Shown: positions 12,241 through 21,720 of the stretch, piece after piece
Layout: every line of letters begins with the position of its first letter
Position numbering within the stretch: the first letter of the stretch is position 1
Assembly (NCBI RefSeq): GCF_003573695.1
Contig: NC_039361.1
Coordinates: forward strand, 95,234,279 to 95,298,278
Reading direction: 5' to 3'
Length of the DNA: 64,000 nucleotides
Source: Papaver somniferum
Lineage: Eukaryota; Streptophyta; Magnoliopsida; Ranunculales; Papaveraceae
Notes under the pieces: generated by a model
What the model was told of the DNA's origin: nothing
Database searches by the model: none
Seen by the model: only the letters and a program-made list of their open reading frames with translations
Position numbers and translations under genes: made by a program

Positions 12241-13380
12241 ATGTGTTTTTAGGCCCATCTGAGACTTTACCTGTGATTGTAGCTTCCAATTTGGATAGTG
12301 ATCAGGAAAGTAGGCTAGTAAATGTACTTCAAGATAATAAGAAAGCTTTAGGGTGGACTATAGCAGACATTAAGGGTATAAGTCCTACTGTGTGTATGCA
12401 TCAGATTCATTTAGAGGAAGACTCCAAACCTTCTAGGGAGATGCAACGTCGACTGAACCCTAACATGAAAGAGGTAGTTCTAAAAGAGGTGCTTAAGTTG
12501 TTAGATGCGGGTATTATTTAACCAATTTCAGACAGTAAGTGGGTCAGCCCTGTTCAGGATGTCCCCAAGAAATCAGGTATCACTGTAGTCCAGAATGATA
12601 ATAATGAATTAATCCCAACCCGAGTGACCACGGGATGGCGTGTGTGTATTGACTATAGGAAATTGAATAAGGTCACAAGGAAGGATCACTTTCCCCTTCC
12701 TTTTATCGACCAAATGCTAAAGCGATTAGCTGGACATAGTCACTATTGCTTCTTAGATGGCTACTCCGGTTATAATCAGATCGTTATTGCCCCAGAAGAC
12801 CAATAGAAAACCACTTTTACCTGTCCCTTTGGTACCTTTGCGTATAGACGCATGCCTTTCGGGCTATGTAATGCCCCTGCAACTTTTCAGCGTTGTATGA
12901 TGAGCATATTTTCTGATATGGTAGAACGGTTCTTAGAGGTCTTTATGGATGATTTTTCAGTGTTTGGTTCATCTTCCGATGAGTGCTTGCATCATTTGAC
13001 ATTAGTGTTGACTAGGTGTAAGGAAAAAAATTTAGTGCTTGATTGGGAAAAATGTCATTTCATGGTTAAATCAGGAATTGTATTAGGGCACATCGTCTCT
13101 TCGAAGTGTATAGAGGTATACAAAGCCAAAGTTGACCTTATTAAGACTTTACAGGTCCCAAAAACCATAAAAGATATTAGGTCATTCCTAGGGCATGCAG
13201 GTTTTTACCGTCGATTCATTAAGGATTTTAGTTTGATTTATAGACCTCTTTGCAATTTGCTTGGAAAAGATGTTAAGTTTGTCTTTGATGATGCTTGTTT
13301 AGAGGATTTTGAGAAGCTTAAAACTTTACTCACTACTGCCCCGATAGTCCAGACACCTAACTAGAACCTACCCTTTGAGA
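12241..13380 (+). pseudogene. pol: Athila reverse transcriptase domain, three in-frame stops
   Basis: The reverse transcriptase copies element RNA. In order: the pre-RT segment LGWTIADIKGISPTVCMHQI (~12349), DAGII then a stop at 12519-12521, WVSPVQDVPKKSG (~12540), RVCIDYRKLNKVTRKDHFPLPFI (~12640), FLDGYSGYNQI (~12750) with a catalytic Asp, a stop at 12804-12806, MPFGLCNAPATFQRCM (~12852), and the catalytic FMDD box at 12942-12953. A third stop lies at 13362-13364. All segments share one frame. The catalytic residues survive, so the stops rather than motif loss disable it. The motif wording strongly suggests the Athila lineage. Confidence 0.9.
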
Positions 13381-13740
13381 TTATGTGTGATTCTTCAGAT
13401 TATGCTATAGGCGTCGTTTTAGGACAACGAGAAAACAAATTACTTCATGTGATTTATTATGCTAGAAAAACTCTGAATGATGCCCAAATGAACTACACAA
13501 CTACCGAGAAGGAACTTTTAGCCATCGTGTTTGCCTTGGATAAGTTTAGGTCCTACCTATTAGGTTCTAAGATCATAATCTATACATATCATGCTGCTTT
13601 GAAATACCTTTTATCTAAGAAGGATACCAAACCTAGATTGATTAGATGGATCCTATTGTTACAGGAATTTTCCCCAGACATTAGAGACAAAAAGGGTGCA
13701 GAAAATGTAGTAGCAGATCACTTGTCTAGGCTAGTTGTTA
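13381..13740 (+). pseudogene. Athila RNase H domain with a lost catalytic Asp
   Basis: RNase H degrades the RNA strand of the RNA-DNA hybrid. The domain runs from [15 protein letters not shown] (first Asp in CDSS) through [20 protein letters not shown] (catalytic Glu) to [11 protein letters not shown]. In the last motif the family has TDH; here codon 13587-13589 is TAT (Tyr), so the third acidic residue is gone. The end [11 protein letters not shown] ... ADHLSRL is the usual junction to integrase. The frame itself is open over this domain. Confidence 0.87.
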
Positions 13741-15107
13741 GTTCCCCTAGTGATTCCCTTCCTATAAGGGATAGCTTTCCTGATGAACAATTGTTCTCTG
13801 TTTCCCAATCACCTTGGTATGCAAATATAGTGAATTATCTTGTTACTGGTCGAACCCCTCAACATTGGGGTAATCAAGATCGTTCTAGGTTTTTAGCCGA
13901 GGTTAAGCATTTCTTTTGGGACGATCCTTATCTGTTTAAGTATTGTCCGGACCAGATTATTAAGAGATGTGTATCTGAGAGTGACCAGTCTAGTATTATC
14001 TCCTTTTGTCATGAACATGCATGTGGGGGTCATTTTAGTGCTAAGAAGACTGCTGCTAAGATTTTGCAGTGTGGATTTTACTGGCCTTCGTTGTTTAAAG
14101 ATTCTCATAGTCATTGTGTTTCTTGTGAGCGTTGCCAGAAGTTAGGAACCATTTCCCGTAGAAATATGATACCTTTGAACCCTATTTTAGTGATTGAGGT
14201 CTTTGATGTGTGGGGCATTGATTTTATGGGTCCATTTCCTATTTCGTTTGGTTATCTTTACATACTTGTCGCTGTAGACTATGTGTCTAAGTGGGTTGAG
14301 GCGGTTCCGTGTAACGAATGACCACAGGGTCGTAGTCCAGTTTTTGAAAGAGAATATACTTACACGTTTTGGTACGCCGCGAGCTATAATTAGTGATGGA
14401 GGTTCACACTTTTGTAATAGACCGTTTTCTCTTTTAATGAAACAATACGGTATTACCCATAAAGTAGCAACCCCATATCACCCTCAGACTAGTGGTCAGG
14501 TAGAGGTTTCCAATAGGGAAATTAAACGTATTCTAGAGAAAACAGTTAATCCAAATAGGAAAGACTGGTCGTCGAGGCTTACTGATGCCTTATGGGCTTA
14601 CCGTACTGCGTTTAAGACACCCATTGGAATGTCACCTTATCGTTTAGTGTTTGGAAGGCATGTCACCTGCCTGTTGAGTTAGAGCATCGAGCCTATTGGG
14701 CTATTAAGAACTTAAACTTTTCACTTGACAAGGCAGGAGCTCAAAGAAAGCTCCAGCTCAATGAGTTGGACGAGATTCGTAGAGATGCATACGATAGTGC
14801 TAAGGAGTATAAGAACAAAATGAAACTTGTGCATGATAGGAATATTTTACGAAAGTCATTTTCTCCAGGTCAAAAAGTTCTTCTGTATGACACTCGTTTG
14901 CATCTATTCCCCGGGAAGTTGCGCTCTCGGTGGACCGGTCCTTTTGTGGTCCGTACTGTTTTTCCTCATGGCGCTGTTGAGATTGAGACACCAGATGGTA
15001 GTAGTTCTTCGAAGGTTAACGGTCAGCGATTGAAGCCCTTTTTAGAGCCTTTTCCTACAGGTGATGTTGAGGAGGTCCCTCTGGAGGACCCTGTTTACCT
15101 TGATTGA
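13741..15107 (+). pseudogene. Athila integrase, two frameshifts
   Basis: Integrase inserts the cDNA. The zinc-binding HHCC module is at ~14010-14145 (HEHACGGHF ... CERCQKLG). The catalytic triad is present: Asp in GIDF at 14220-14222, Asp in SDGGSHF at 14395-14397, and Glu 36 residues on (QVEVSN) at 14503-14505, giving DD35E spacing. The frame shifts near 14315 and returns near 14658, so the second Asp and the Glu lie in a different frame from the first Asp. The C-terminal part (14766-15107) has GQKVLLYDTRL and KLRSRWTGPFVV, the usual plant integrase C-terminal domain. There is no chromodomain. A stop at 15105-15107 ends the frame. Confidence 0.88.
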
Positions 15108-15268
15108 CCATCGAGGCGATTTTGTATGTTGTATAATATTTTTGTAGGTTTTTGGTTACACTTCACCCAGGTACTATCTTTCCGACTTCTCTCTTTACTA
15201 TTTCCTCATGTTACTTATATTTTTGGTACTGTTCTTTGATTAGAAACATTGAGGACAATGTTAGATTT

Positions 15269-15284
15269 AAGTTTGGGGGTGGGG
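15269..15284 (+). other. Internal polypurine-tract-like box
   Basis: AAGTTTGGGGGTGGGG preceded by 'gaggacaatg'. It parallels the 3' PPT module ('gaggactagc' ... GGTTTGGGGGTATT) about 1.04 kb downstream. Confidence 0.55.
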
Positions 15285-15626
15285 TAGAACTTTTTGTTAC
15301 CTTTTCGTTGCAATAAATAAACTCCAGAGCCTAGAAATTTATCCCTATTAAGGATGGCACTAACCAATCTAAGTGGATGGAAGCATTTTGGTTGTAGGAG
15401 TTGAGGAACCAATCTGACTAGATGGCAACATCTAAAGAGTCTATTCATAAAAGCACAGAGCTCAGGTGTTAGAAATAACATGATAGTTTCACCATATCTC
15501 GTTGAGTCCTTTTCACTTCTGTTTTTATTTTGTTTTGTTTTTAAACTATGTTTCTCTAAGTGATTAGGTGGGGCTCACGATTCAAGTTGTTACCAATGCT
15601 AGGGTGAATTAGAGTGATTGAGATAC

Positions 15627-15651
15627 AAAAAAAAAAAAAAAAAAAAAAAAA
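15627..15651 (+). repeat. Poly(A) run of 25
   Basis: An uninterrupted homopolymer of 25 A. Its true length may be uncertain in a long-read assembly. Confidence 0.9.
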
Positions 15652-15693
15652 GACCAGACCATCAGACCAACTGGAATAAATTCAATAAAGTCG

Positions 15694-15781
15694 ACCACTG
15701 GAACCCTTGTATATGCCAGTTGTGTTGACCTAGAGTTAGGATTATCAATCACTGGTTCCCTTGTATATGCCAGTGTGTTGA
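15694..15781 (+). repeat. Short imperfect tandem duplication in the Athila 3' region
   Basis: 'cactgg..cccttgtatatgccagt' followed by 'gtgttga' occurs twice, about 55 bp apart (starting near 15694 and 15749). Confidence 0.7.
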
Positions 15782-16307
15782 TATTAGTCAGACTAGTATC
15801 TCAGTCCATTAGGATAGGTTCATTTTGGCGGAGGCCTTCAGACAGATATGAGAAACACCGTTCACCTAGTAAACATCAAAACCATCTATGTTTTTCTATA
15901 TCCATCTTCTTGATCTATCCATGTGATTAGTTTTGACTCCGGATATTGATGTCCATAGTGCGACTATCTGAGTAGAGCTCTGTCACTTCATATGAATTTT
16001 AGTATGCTTGAGTGCAAACTCGTGTACAACAATTGGAATTTCGCATCAGGGTACTTCCTCCTGTAGTCAATAAGTATGCCAACCAAGGAGATTCTTTAGT
16101 GCCTTCCAAGGTTCTGTGTAGATAAGGGTCTGGAGTATAAAGGTTTTGTGGGTATACCTCTGGTAAGCCCTCCGGAGACAACACTCCGCCACTAGGGACA
16201 CCTAGGGGTTTAAAGGCTTATTGCATACGCTAAATGCAATCGACGATGCCTGCGACAGTGAGTTAGGATTTTATTTTATTTTATTTTTTCTCGAGGACTA
16301 GCAAATA

Positions 16308-16324
16308 ATAGGTTTGGGGGTATT
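16308..16324 (+). other. Athila 3' polypurine tract
   Basis: ATAGGTTTGGGGGTATT lies immediately before the TGATAG start of the 3' LTR. This is the priming site for plus-strand synthesis and is similar to the PPT of many plant Ty3/gypsy elements. Confidence 0.7.
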
Positions 16325-17875
16325 TGATAGACACATTTTTGTGTCCGATTGTCTCGATTCTATATTGTTAGGGCTCATTTTTGTCTTAGGTGTGTTTTAT
16401 TTTTGTAGGTATTTTTGGCTAATAAACATTTTTGAAAAATTGGCTCGAAAAGTTGTCGGAAAGCACCCGGAGGACATTTGCTATTCGGACTCTCACTTTG
16501 GATAAGGGGTAACCTAATTACTAAGGGGCATCCCATTTCCAGGCAGTTGCTAATCGCACCCCTACTCTGGATAAGGGGCAACCATCTTCAACATTCAAAA
16601 ACCAGGTTTTGGCGGGAAAAAGTGCAGTTAAAGAACAGTTTTGGCAATCGTGATTTGGAGGAGTTTGAGGTCGATTAAACCTCTGATTTTCATAGGATAG
16701 ACTCCTTATGGGTCTAGGAATCTGATATGGGTGTTTAAATCGATTAGACTGGGCTCAATCGACGGATTTTTCTCACAAAGAAAATATGGAAAGTCACGTG
16801 TGTGACCTGTTTTAGGGAATTTTAGAGAGATTAAACGCTGTAAACCTTCCCAAAGATTTGTATCTATCTAAGGAAGAGTTTAGAATAAAAAGGAAAGCTC
16901 AGAAACGCGTAGAAATCTAAAACAAGAAATTGCCGCAACTTGGCCGTGAAGAGAAGGAAAGAGATTTTGGAAGATTTGGGAGAGATTTAATCGGTATTTT
17001 TGATATAAATAGATGTCTTGGGTCATATAGAAGAGGTGTCGAGAGTTTGGGAACCTAAGGAGAGCCAGAGAAGAAGAAATCAGAGCTTTACCAAACTCTG
17101 TTTCTGCTGCTGCTGCTGCTGAAGAAGAAGAACGCGAAGAACATTGACGCTCGGTAAACAGTCGCAGAACAGTGTCGTTGTTTAACAGCTGAAGAACATT
17201 AAGCTGTTCAGGGCAGTCTTATTCTAGGGTCTTAAAATCAGCGACAAAGCAACAGTTTTTCTGTAACAGTTCCATTGTAACAGCTGTTTTGCAACACCAA
17301 TACACTGTTGCAAACAGTCTGTGTTATTACTTTTCACTCTTTTAATCATCTTTTGAGCAACAAACACATATTTTGAGATCATGATTAATATGAGGAGCTA
17401 AACCCCATTGCTGAGGCGATAGAGGAAGCTATTTTTCCAACAAAAAGTGGTATATTCTATTTTATCTTTTTATTTGCAATAATTATATGATTATTTGCCT
17501 TGAACTATTATTGAATATGATTTTTATTTGAGTGATTGTGATCTATTTTGATGGAGTATGCTTAGTTTTAAGACTTTTGATGATTCATACTTGGTATTTA
17601 CAATTATTACTTTTGAAAATCCACTTGTTGCAATATTTTAGAATCAAATTAAACAAGAAAATTGCATAAATATAAGTATTGGTTTAATCACTTTGAACTT
17701 GGAGAATAGTGGAATCTTAGCCTCAGTGTTTCTTTTAGTATTGATATCATCTTCGATTGAGTTTGATATAATTTTTAGTGAGTTTTCTATTTTAGTATTA
17801 GAATTTATGTCTAATTAATATCCTTCACAAGTCTGAGAATCGAACCGCTTTTACCACTATCTACAAATCACATGA
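16325..17875 (+). repeat. Athila 3' LTR
   Basis: 1551 bp. It begins TGATAGACAC and ends CACATGA, where the 5' copy has CACATCA; one terminal base has changed from the expected ATCA. It is followed directly by the ATGAT target duplication. Confidence 0.92.
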
Positions 17876-17880
17876 ATGAT
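17876..17880. repeat. Target-site duplication, right copy (ATGAT)
   Basis: It directly follows the 3' LTR end and matches 6907-6911. The satellite then continues without loss. Confidence 0.88.
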
Positions 17881-19375
17881 GCATAATCATTGTGCATCTT
17901 GATGAAATAGCCTACGGACCAGGCTATTACCATTTTTGCAGGCTACAGCTATGTAAACGAGTTGGTTAAGCTTCTGTCCCTTCGAGAATGAACTACGGTC
18001 TGTGCTTGATCCCTTTAGAGTAGGCAAGGGTACGTAGGAAGCCGCAATGAGTTTCAGCATTGCCGGTCTAGCACGTTGTCGCTCATATCATCTAATTGAG
18101 AGATGATTGCAGCAGAGTGGCCCCTCATATCATCCAAGCTTGGTACCTCGATGCAAGAGATGATTGTGGTCAATCTTGATGAGGCTTAGTTGCATGCCAG
18201 CCAGTGGATGCTCATATTTCCTTTCAAGCTACAAAGAGCAAACTATAGCCTATTTGGAGGCTAAAAACCCGAGTGTCGTAATTTAGCTCAAGAGGAGTCC
18301 ATTTTGATGGGAAACGACCCAAAGATCAAGACATGTTGATCTTTAGATCCACCTGGCCACCGGAATATAGCTAAAATCCATCGTTTAGGGCTTCAAAAGG
18401 TCTTTTTTGTCGTTTTACGAAAGTTCTTGTTTTCTTCATAAACCCTTTTGCGGATCAAGGGTGAGTTGCAACGGTGTGGAAGCTAAGTTAGTTGCATCAT
18501 GTTCCACGAGCATGCTTGAAAGTGCAGATGGACGTGCATTTTCCTAGCTTTAAGGCCCGGACCATAGCTTCATCATGGCGCACCGGAGGAGTTACGGCCT
18601 GCGGGGCAACGCGCCAAAGGCGTAATTTTCCGGTCCATCACAGTTAGTACCAGAGACAGGTTCCGATAAAACACTAGGGAGTGTGCGGAGTGGACTCGTC
18701 AAACGAGTATTTTTCCTTCAAAGGGAAATAAAGTTGGAGAGTACGCCAACTTTTCCGCGGAAAAGAGTCTGTAACTTCTATACCAGTTACTATGCGAATT
18801 GAGTTGAGCTTATTTGAGTGTTGTGAGTTTCCTGGCCTAAGTGGCACCCCACTTACGAGTGGATATCCGGAACGTATGGGACGGTGGGTAGACAATGGGA
18901 CGGATCATACCCACATGTTGGAAACTGGCCAACGGTGTGCTTGTCAGGCCCGGCTAGCATCCCACTTACGAGTGGCAACCTAGATGACCGCCAGGGACGG
19001 TGGGCAACTGGAAATTGTTCCATACAATACTGTGCTAAAATATTGTCATTTCGATGACATCTTTAAACTTGTGAACTTTAGGGATTCCTGGGTGGTAGTA
19101 TGGGATGCCATCTAGGATACTTGGTCAAGATATCCTCTTGGCACTGGCCAATTGCGATTCTTGGTATTGTTGTGCGCACTTTTGGATTCCTGGGCAGGCG
19201 GTATGGGACGGTTACTCAGAAGGTCTAAATTATTGTTAACGATAACTTGAAGAAACCCGTGATTTCTGAGCATCTGGTGTGGGACCTTTTCTCAGGAAAT
19301 CCAAACCGAAGATATTGTCCACACTAGTTTTTGGTTTTGAATTTCGGGGAAGAAATTCTTTAAAGAGGTGAAGAG

Positions 19376-21625
19376 TGTAACACCCTGTGTTTTTAACATG
19401 GCGCATGCTAAAAGATTCGCCATGGCCTGAGGTGAAGCTTCATTTAAAGATTCTGTTGCGTGGTACGCGGTAGATTGGCTTAAGGCGAATGTCGCGCCAA
19501 AATGGCGCATTATGTTTGGCATTTGTCCAAGGGTCAATGTTGCATCATCATGATGTATTAGGCCAGTTGGGTAGGTTTCCTTGAGCTTACAGCGTAACAA
19601 TTGCGCATTACGAAAGTTATTGGTCTTCAGCCAATATCGCACAATCATTGTGCATCAGGCCAGAGAGGGCTGGCCGAGCGAGTGTTGCGCAATCATTGTA
19701 CGCAATATGTGAATTAAACCAATCTTTGCGAATGAACACAATCATTGCGAAGTAACTTAATCATTGCGAATGAACACAATCATTGAGAAGAGTAACGCAA
19801 TCATTGCTTATAAACACCAATAATTGCGAAGTAAACCAATCATTGCAAAGAGTAACGCAATCATTGCGAATGAACACAATCATTTCGATGAAGTGAAGCA
19901 AGCATTCAATTTTCTCCCTAAACATACTGTAGAAATTCCATTAAGACATATATAGGGAGGGGTACTTGGTGAAGGTGATAATATGCGGAATATGCACCAA
20001 GTAAGCTTCATAGCTTATCGGCAAGAGTAGATAATGATGCCTAACGCTCATTTATAGCTGCGTAGACTTGCGAAGATGGCATTTGATGCTTAGGCATCAA
20101 CTATTCCATGTCGCGGACTGATGATGCATAATCATTGTGCATCTTGACGAAATAGCCTACGACCAGGCTATTACCAATTTTTGCTAGGCTAAGCCATGCA
20201 AACGAGTTGGTTAAGCTTCTGTCCCTTCGAGGATGACTATGGTCTTGTGCTTGATCCCTTTATAGTAGGGAAGGGTACGTCGGCATCCGAAATGAGTTGC
20301 AGGATTGCCGGTTCAGCACGTTGTCACTCAAATCATCTAATTGAGAGATGATTGCGGCAGAGTGGCCCCTCATATCATCTAAGCTCGGTAGCTCGATGCA
20401 GAGATGATTGCGGTAATTTGATGAGTCTTAGTAGCATTGCCATCCAGTGGATGCTCATATTTCCTCTCAAGCTACAAAGAGCAAACTATAGCCTATTTGG
20501 AGGCTAAAAACCCGAGTGTCGTAATTTGACTCAAGAGGAGTCCCTTTTGATGGGAAACGACCCAAAGATCAAGACTGTTGATCTAAAGATCCACACATGG
20601 TTACAAGAATATAGTAAAATTCCATCGTTTAGGGCTTCAAAGGCGGGTTTTTGTCGTTTTAGGAAAGTCTTGTTTTCTTCTTAAACAGTTTGAGATCAAG
20701 GGTGAGTGGAACGGTGTTTGGATAGTTGTTGTTAGAAGCTAAGTTAGCTGCATCATGCTCCACGAGCATGCTTGCAAGGGAAGATGGACGTGTATTTTCC
20801 TAACTTTAAGGCCCGGACCGTAGCTTCATCATGGCGCACCGGGGGATTACGGCCTACGGGAAACGCTCAAAGGCGTAATTTTCCGGTCCGTCACAGTTGG
20901 TACCAGAAGCAGGTTCCTAAAACACTAGGGAGTGTGTCGGAGTGGACTCGTCAAACGAGTATTTTCCTTCAAAGGGAAATAAAGTTAGAGAGTACGCCAA
21001 CTTTTCCACGGAAAAGATTTTGTAACTTCTCACCAGTTACTATGCGAAGCGAGTTTGAGCTTGTTTGAGTGCTGTGAGTTTGCCTGGCCTAAGTGGCAAC
21101 CCCACTTACGAGTGGGATATCCGGAAGACCGTCTGGGACGGTGGTTAGACAATGGGAGTGATCATCCCCACGTTGGAAACTGGCCAACGGTGTGCGTTGT
21201 CAGGCCCGACTAGCATTCCAGTTTACGTGTGGCAACCTGGATGACCGCTGGGACGGTGTGCAACTGGAAATTGTTCCATACAATATTGTGCTAAATATGT
21301 CATTTCGAGGACATCTTTAAACTTGTGAAATTTAGGGATTCCTGGGTGGTAGTATGGGATGCCATCTAGGATACCTGGTCAAGATATCCTCTTGGCACTG
21401 TCCAATTGCGATTCTTGGTATTTTTGTGGGCACTTTTGGATTCCTGGGCAGGCGGTATGGGACGGTTTCTCAGAAGGTCTAAATATTGTTAACGATAACT
21501 TGAAGATACCCGTGATTTCTGAGCATCTGGTGTGGGACCTTTTCTCAGAAAATCCAAGCCGAAGATATTGTCCACACTATTTTTGGTTTTGAATTTCGGG
21601 AAGAAATTCTTTAAAGAGGTAAGAG
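19376..21625 (+). repeat. Satellite unit 5 (indel-rich): LTR 19376-20895, internal 20896-21625
   Basis: It matches unit 8 (26118-28365) in its diagnostic variants, for example the 'gcttataaacac' subrepeat and 'gtagggaagggtacgtcggc' near 20270. From about 19700 it also carries dense single-base insertions and deletions that unit 8 lacks. The 19-bp array lies at about 19687-19890. A short insertion of about 20 bp sits near 20715-20735. Confidence 0.85.
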
Positions 21626-21720
21626 TGTAACACCTTGTGTTTTTAACATGGCGCATGCTATAAGATGGCCATGGCTTGAGGTGAAGCTCATTTAAAGCTT
21701 CTGTTGCTGTACGCGGGTAG
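19700..21720. other. Indel-dense stretch, probably unpolished assembly sequence
   Basis: Compared with unit 8, single bases are lost or gained every few tens of bases, often in short homopolymers: 'ctccctaaac' for 'ctcccctaaac', 'actgtag' for 'acttgtag', 'gactgatg' for 'gacctgatg'. Sequence on either side is clean. Confidence 0.65.

Larger units (their letters stand above)
15108..16324 (+). other. Athila 3' non-coding region
   Basis: About 1.2 kb with no env-like or other supported open frame. It contains an internal polypurine-like box at 15269-15284, a run of 25 A at 15627-15651, a short imperfect duplication at 15694-15781, a TTTTA-rich tract near 16268-16290, and the 3' polypurine tract. 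Confidence 0.7.
6912..17875 (+). mobile_element. Athila-type Ty3/gypsy LTR retrotransposon, full length but defective
   Basis: Two LTRs of ~1.56 kb flank about 7.8 kb that holds a tRNA-Asp-like PBS, a gag-protease-RT-RNase H-integrase reading frame in a single frame, a 1.2-kb 3' non-coding region and a polypurine tract. ATGAT occurs on both sides (6907-6911 and 17876-17880) as a 5-bp target duplication. Domain order (RNase H before integrase) is Ty3/gypsy. The PBS type, element length and RT motifs point to the Athila lineage by recall. Six in-frame stops and two frameshifts prevent any intact polyprotein. No env-like frame is visible between integrase and the 3' LTR, although many Athila relatives have one. 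It sits in the LTR of satellite unit 4. Confidence 0.92.
6163..19375 (+). repeat. Satellite unit 4, split by the Athila insertion: LTR 6163-6911 plus 17881-18642, internal 18643-19375
   Basis: Removing the Athila element and one ATGAT copy (10969 bp) leaves a 2244-bp unit, so the two halves belong to one unit. The 19-bp array is at about 6472-6669. The PBS position (from 18645) reads TAGTACCAGAGACAGG, a degenerate form between the intact edge type and the mutated core type. Confidence 0.88.

Noticed and set aside
15108..16324. Env-like gene of the Athila element
   Set aside because: No frame longer than ~90 codons exists here and none shows a signal peptide or transmembrane segment in a plausible position.
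18880..18983. A host exon near the Athila right flank
   Set aside because: The sequence is ordinary satellite internal region, matching the other units base for base apart from small changes.
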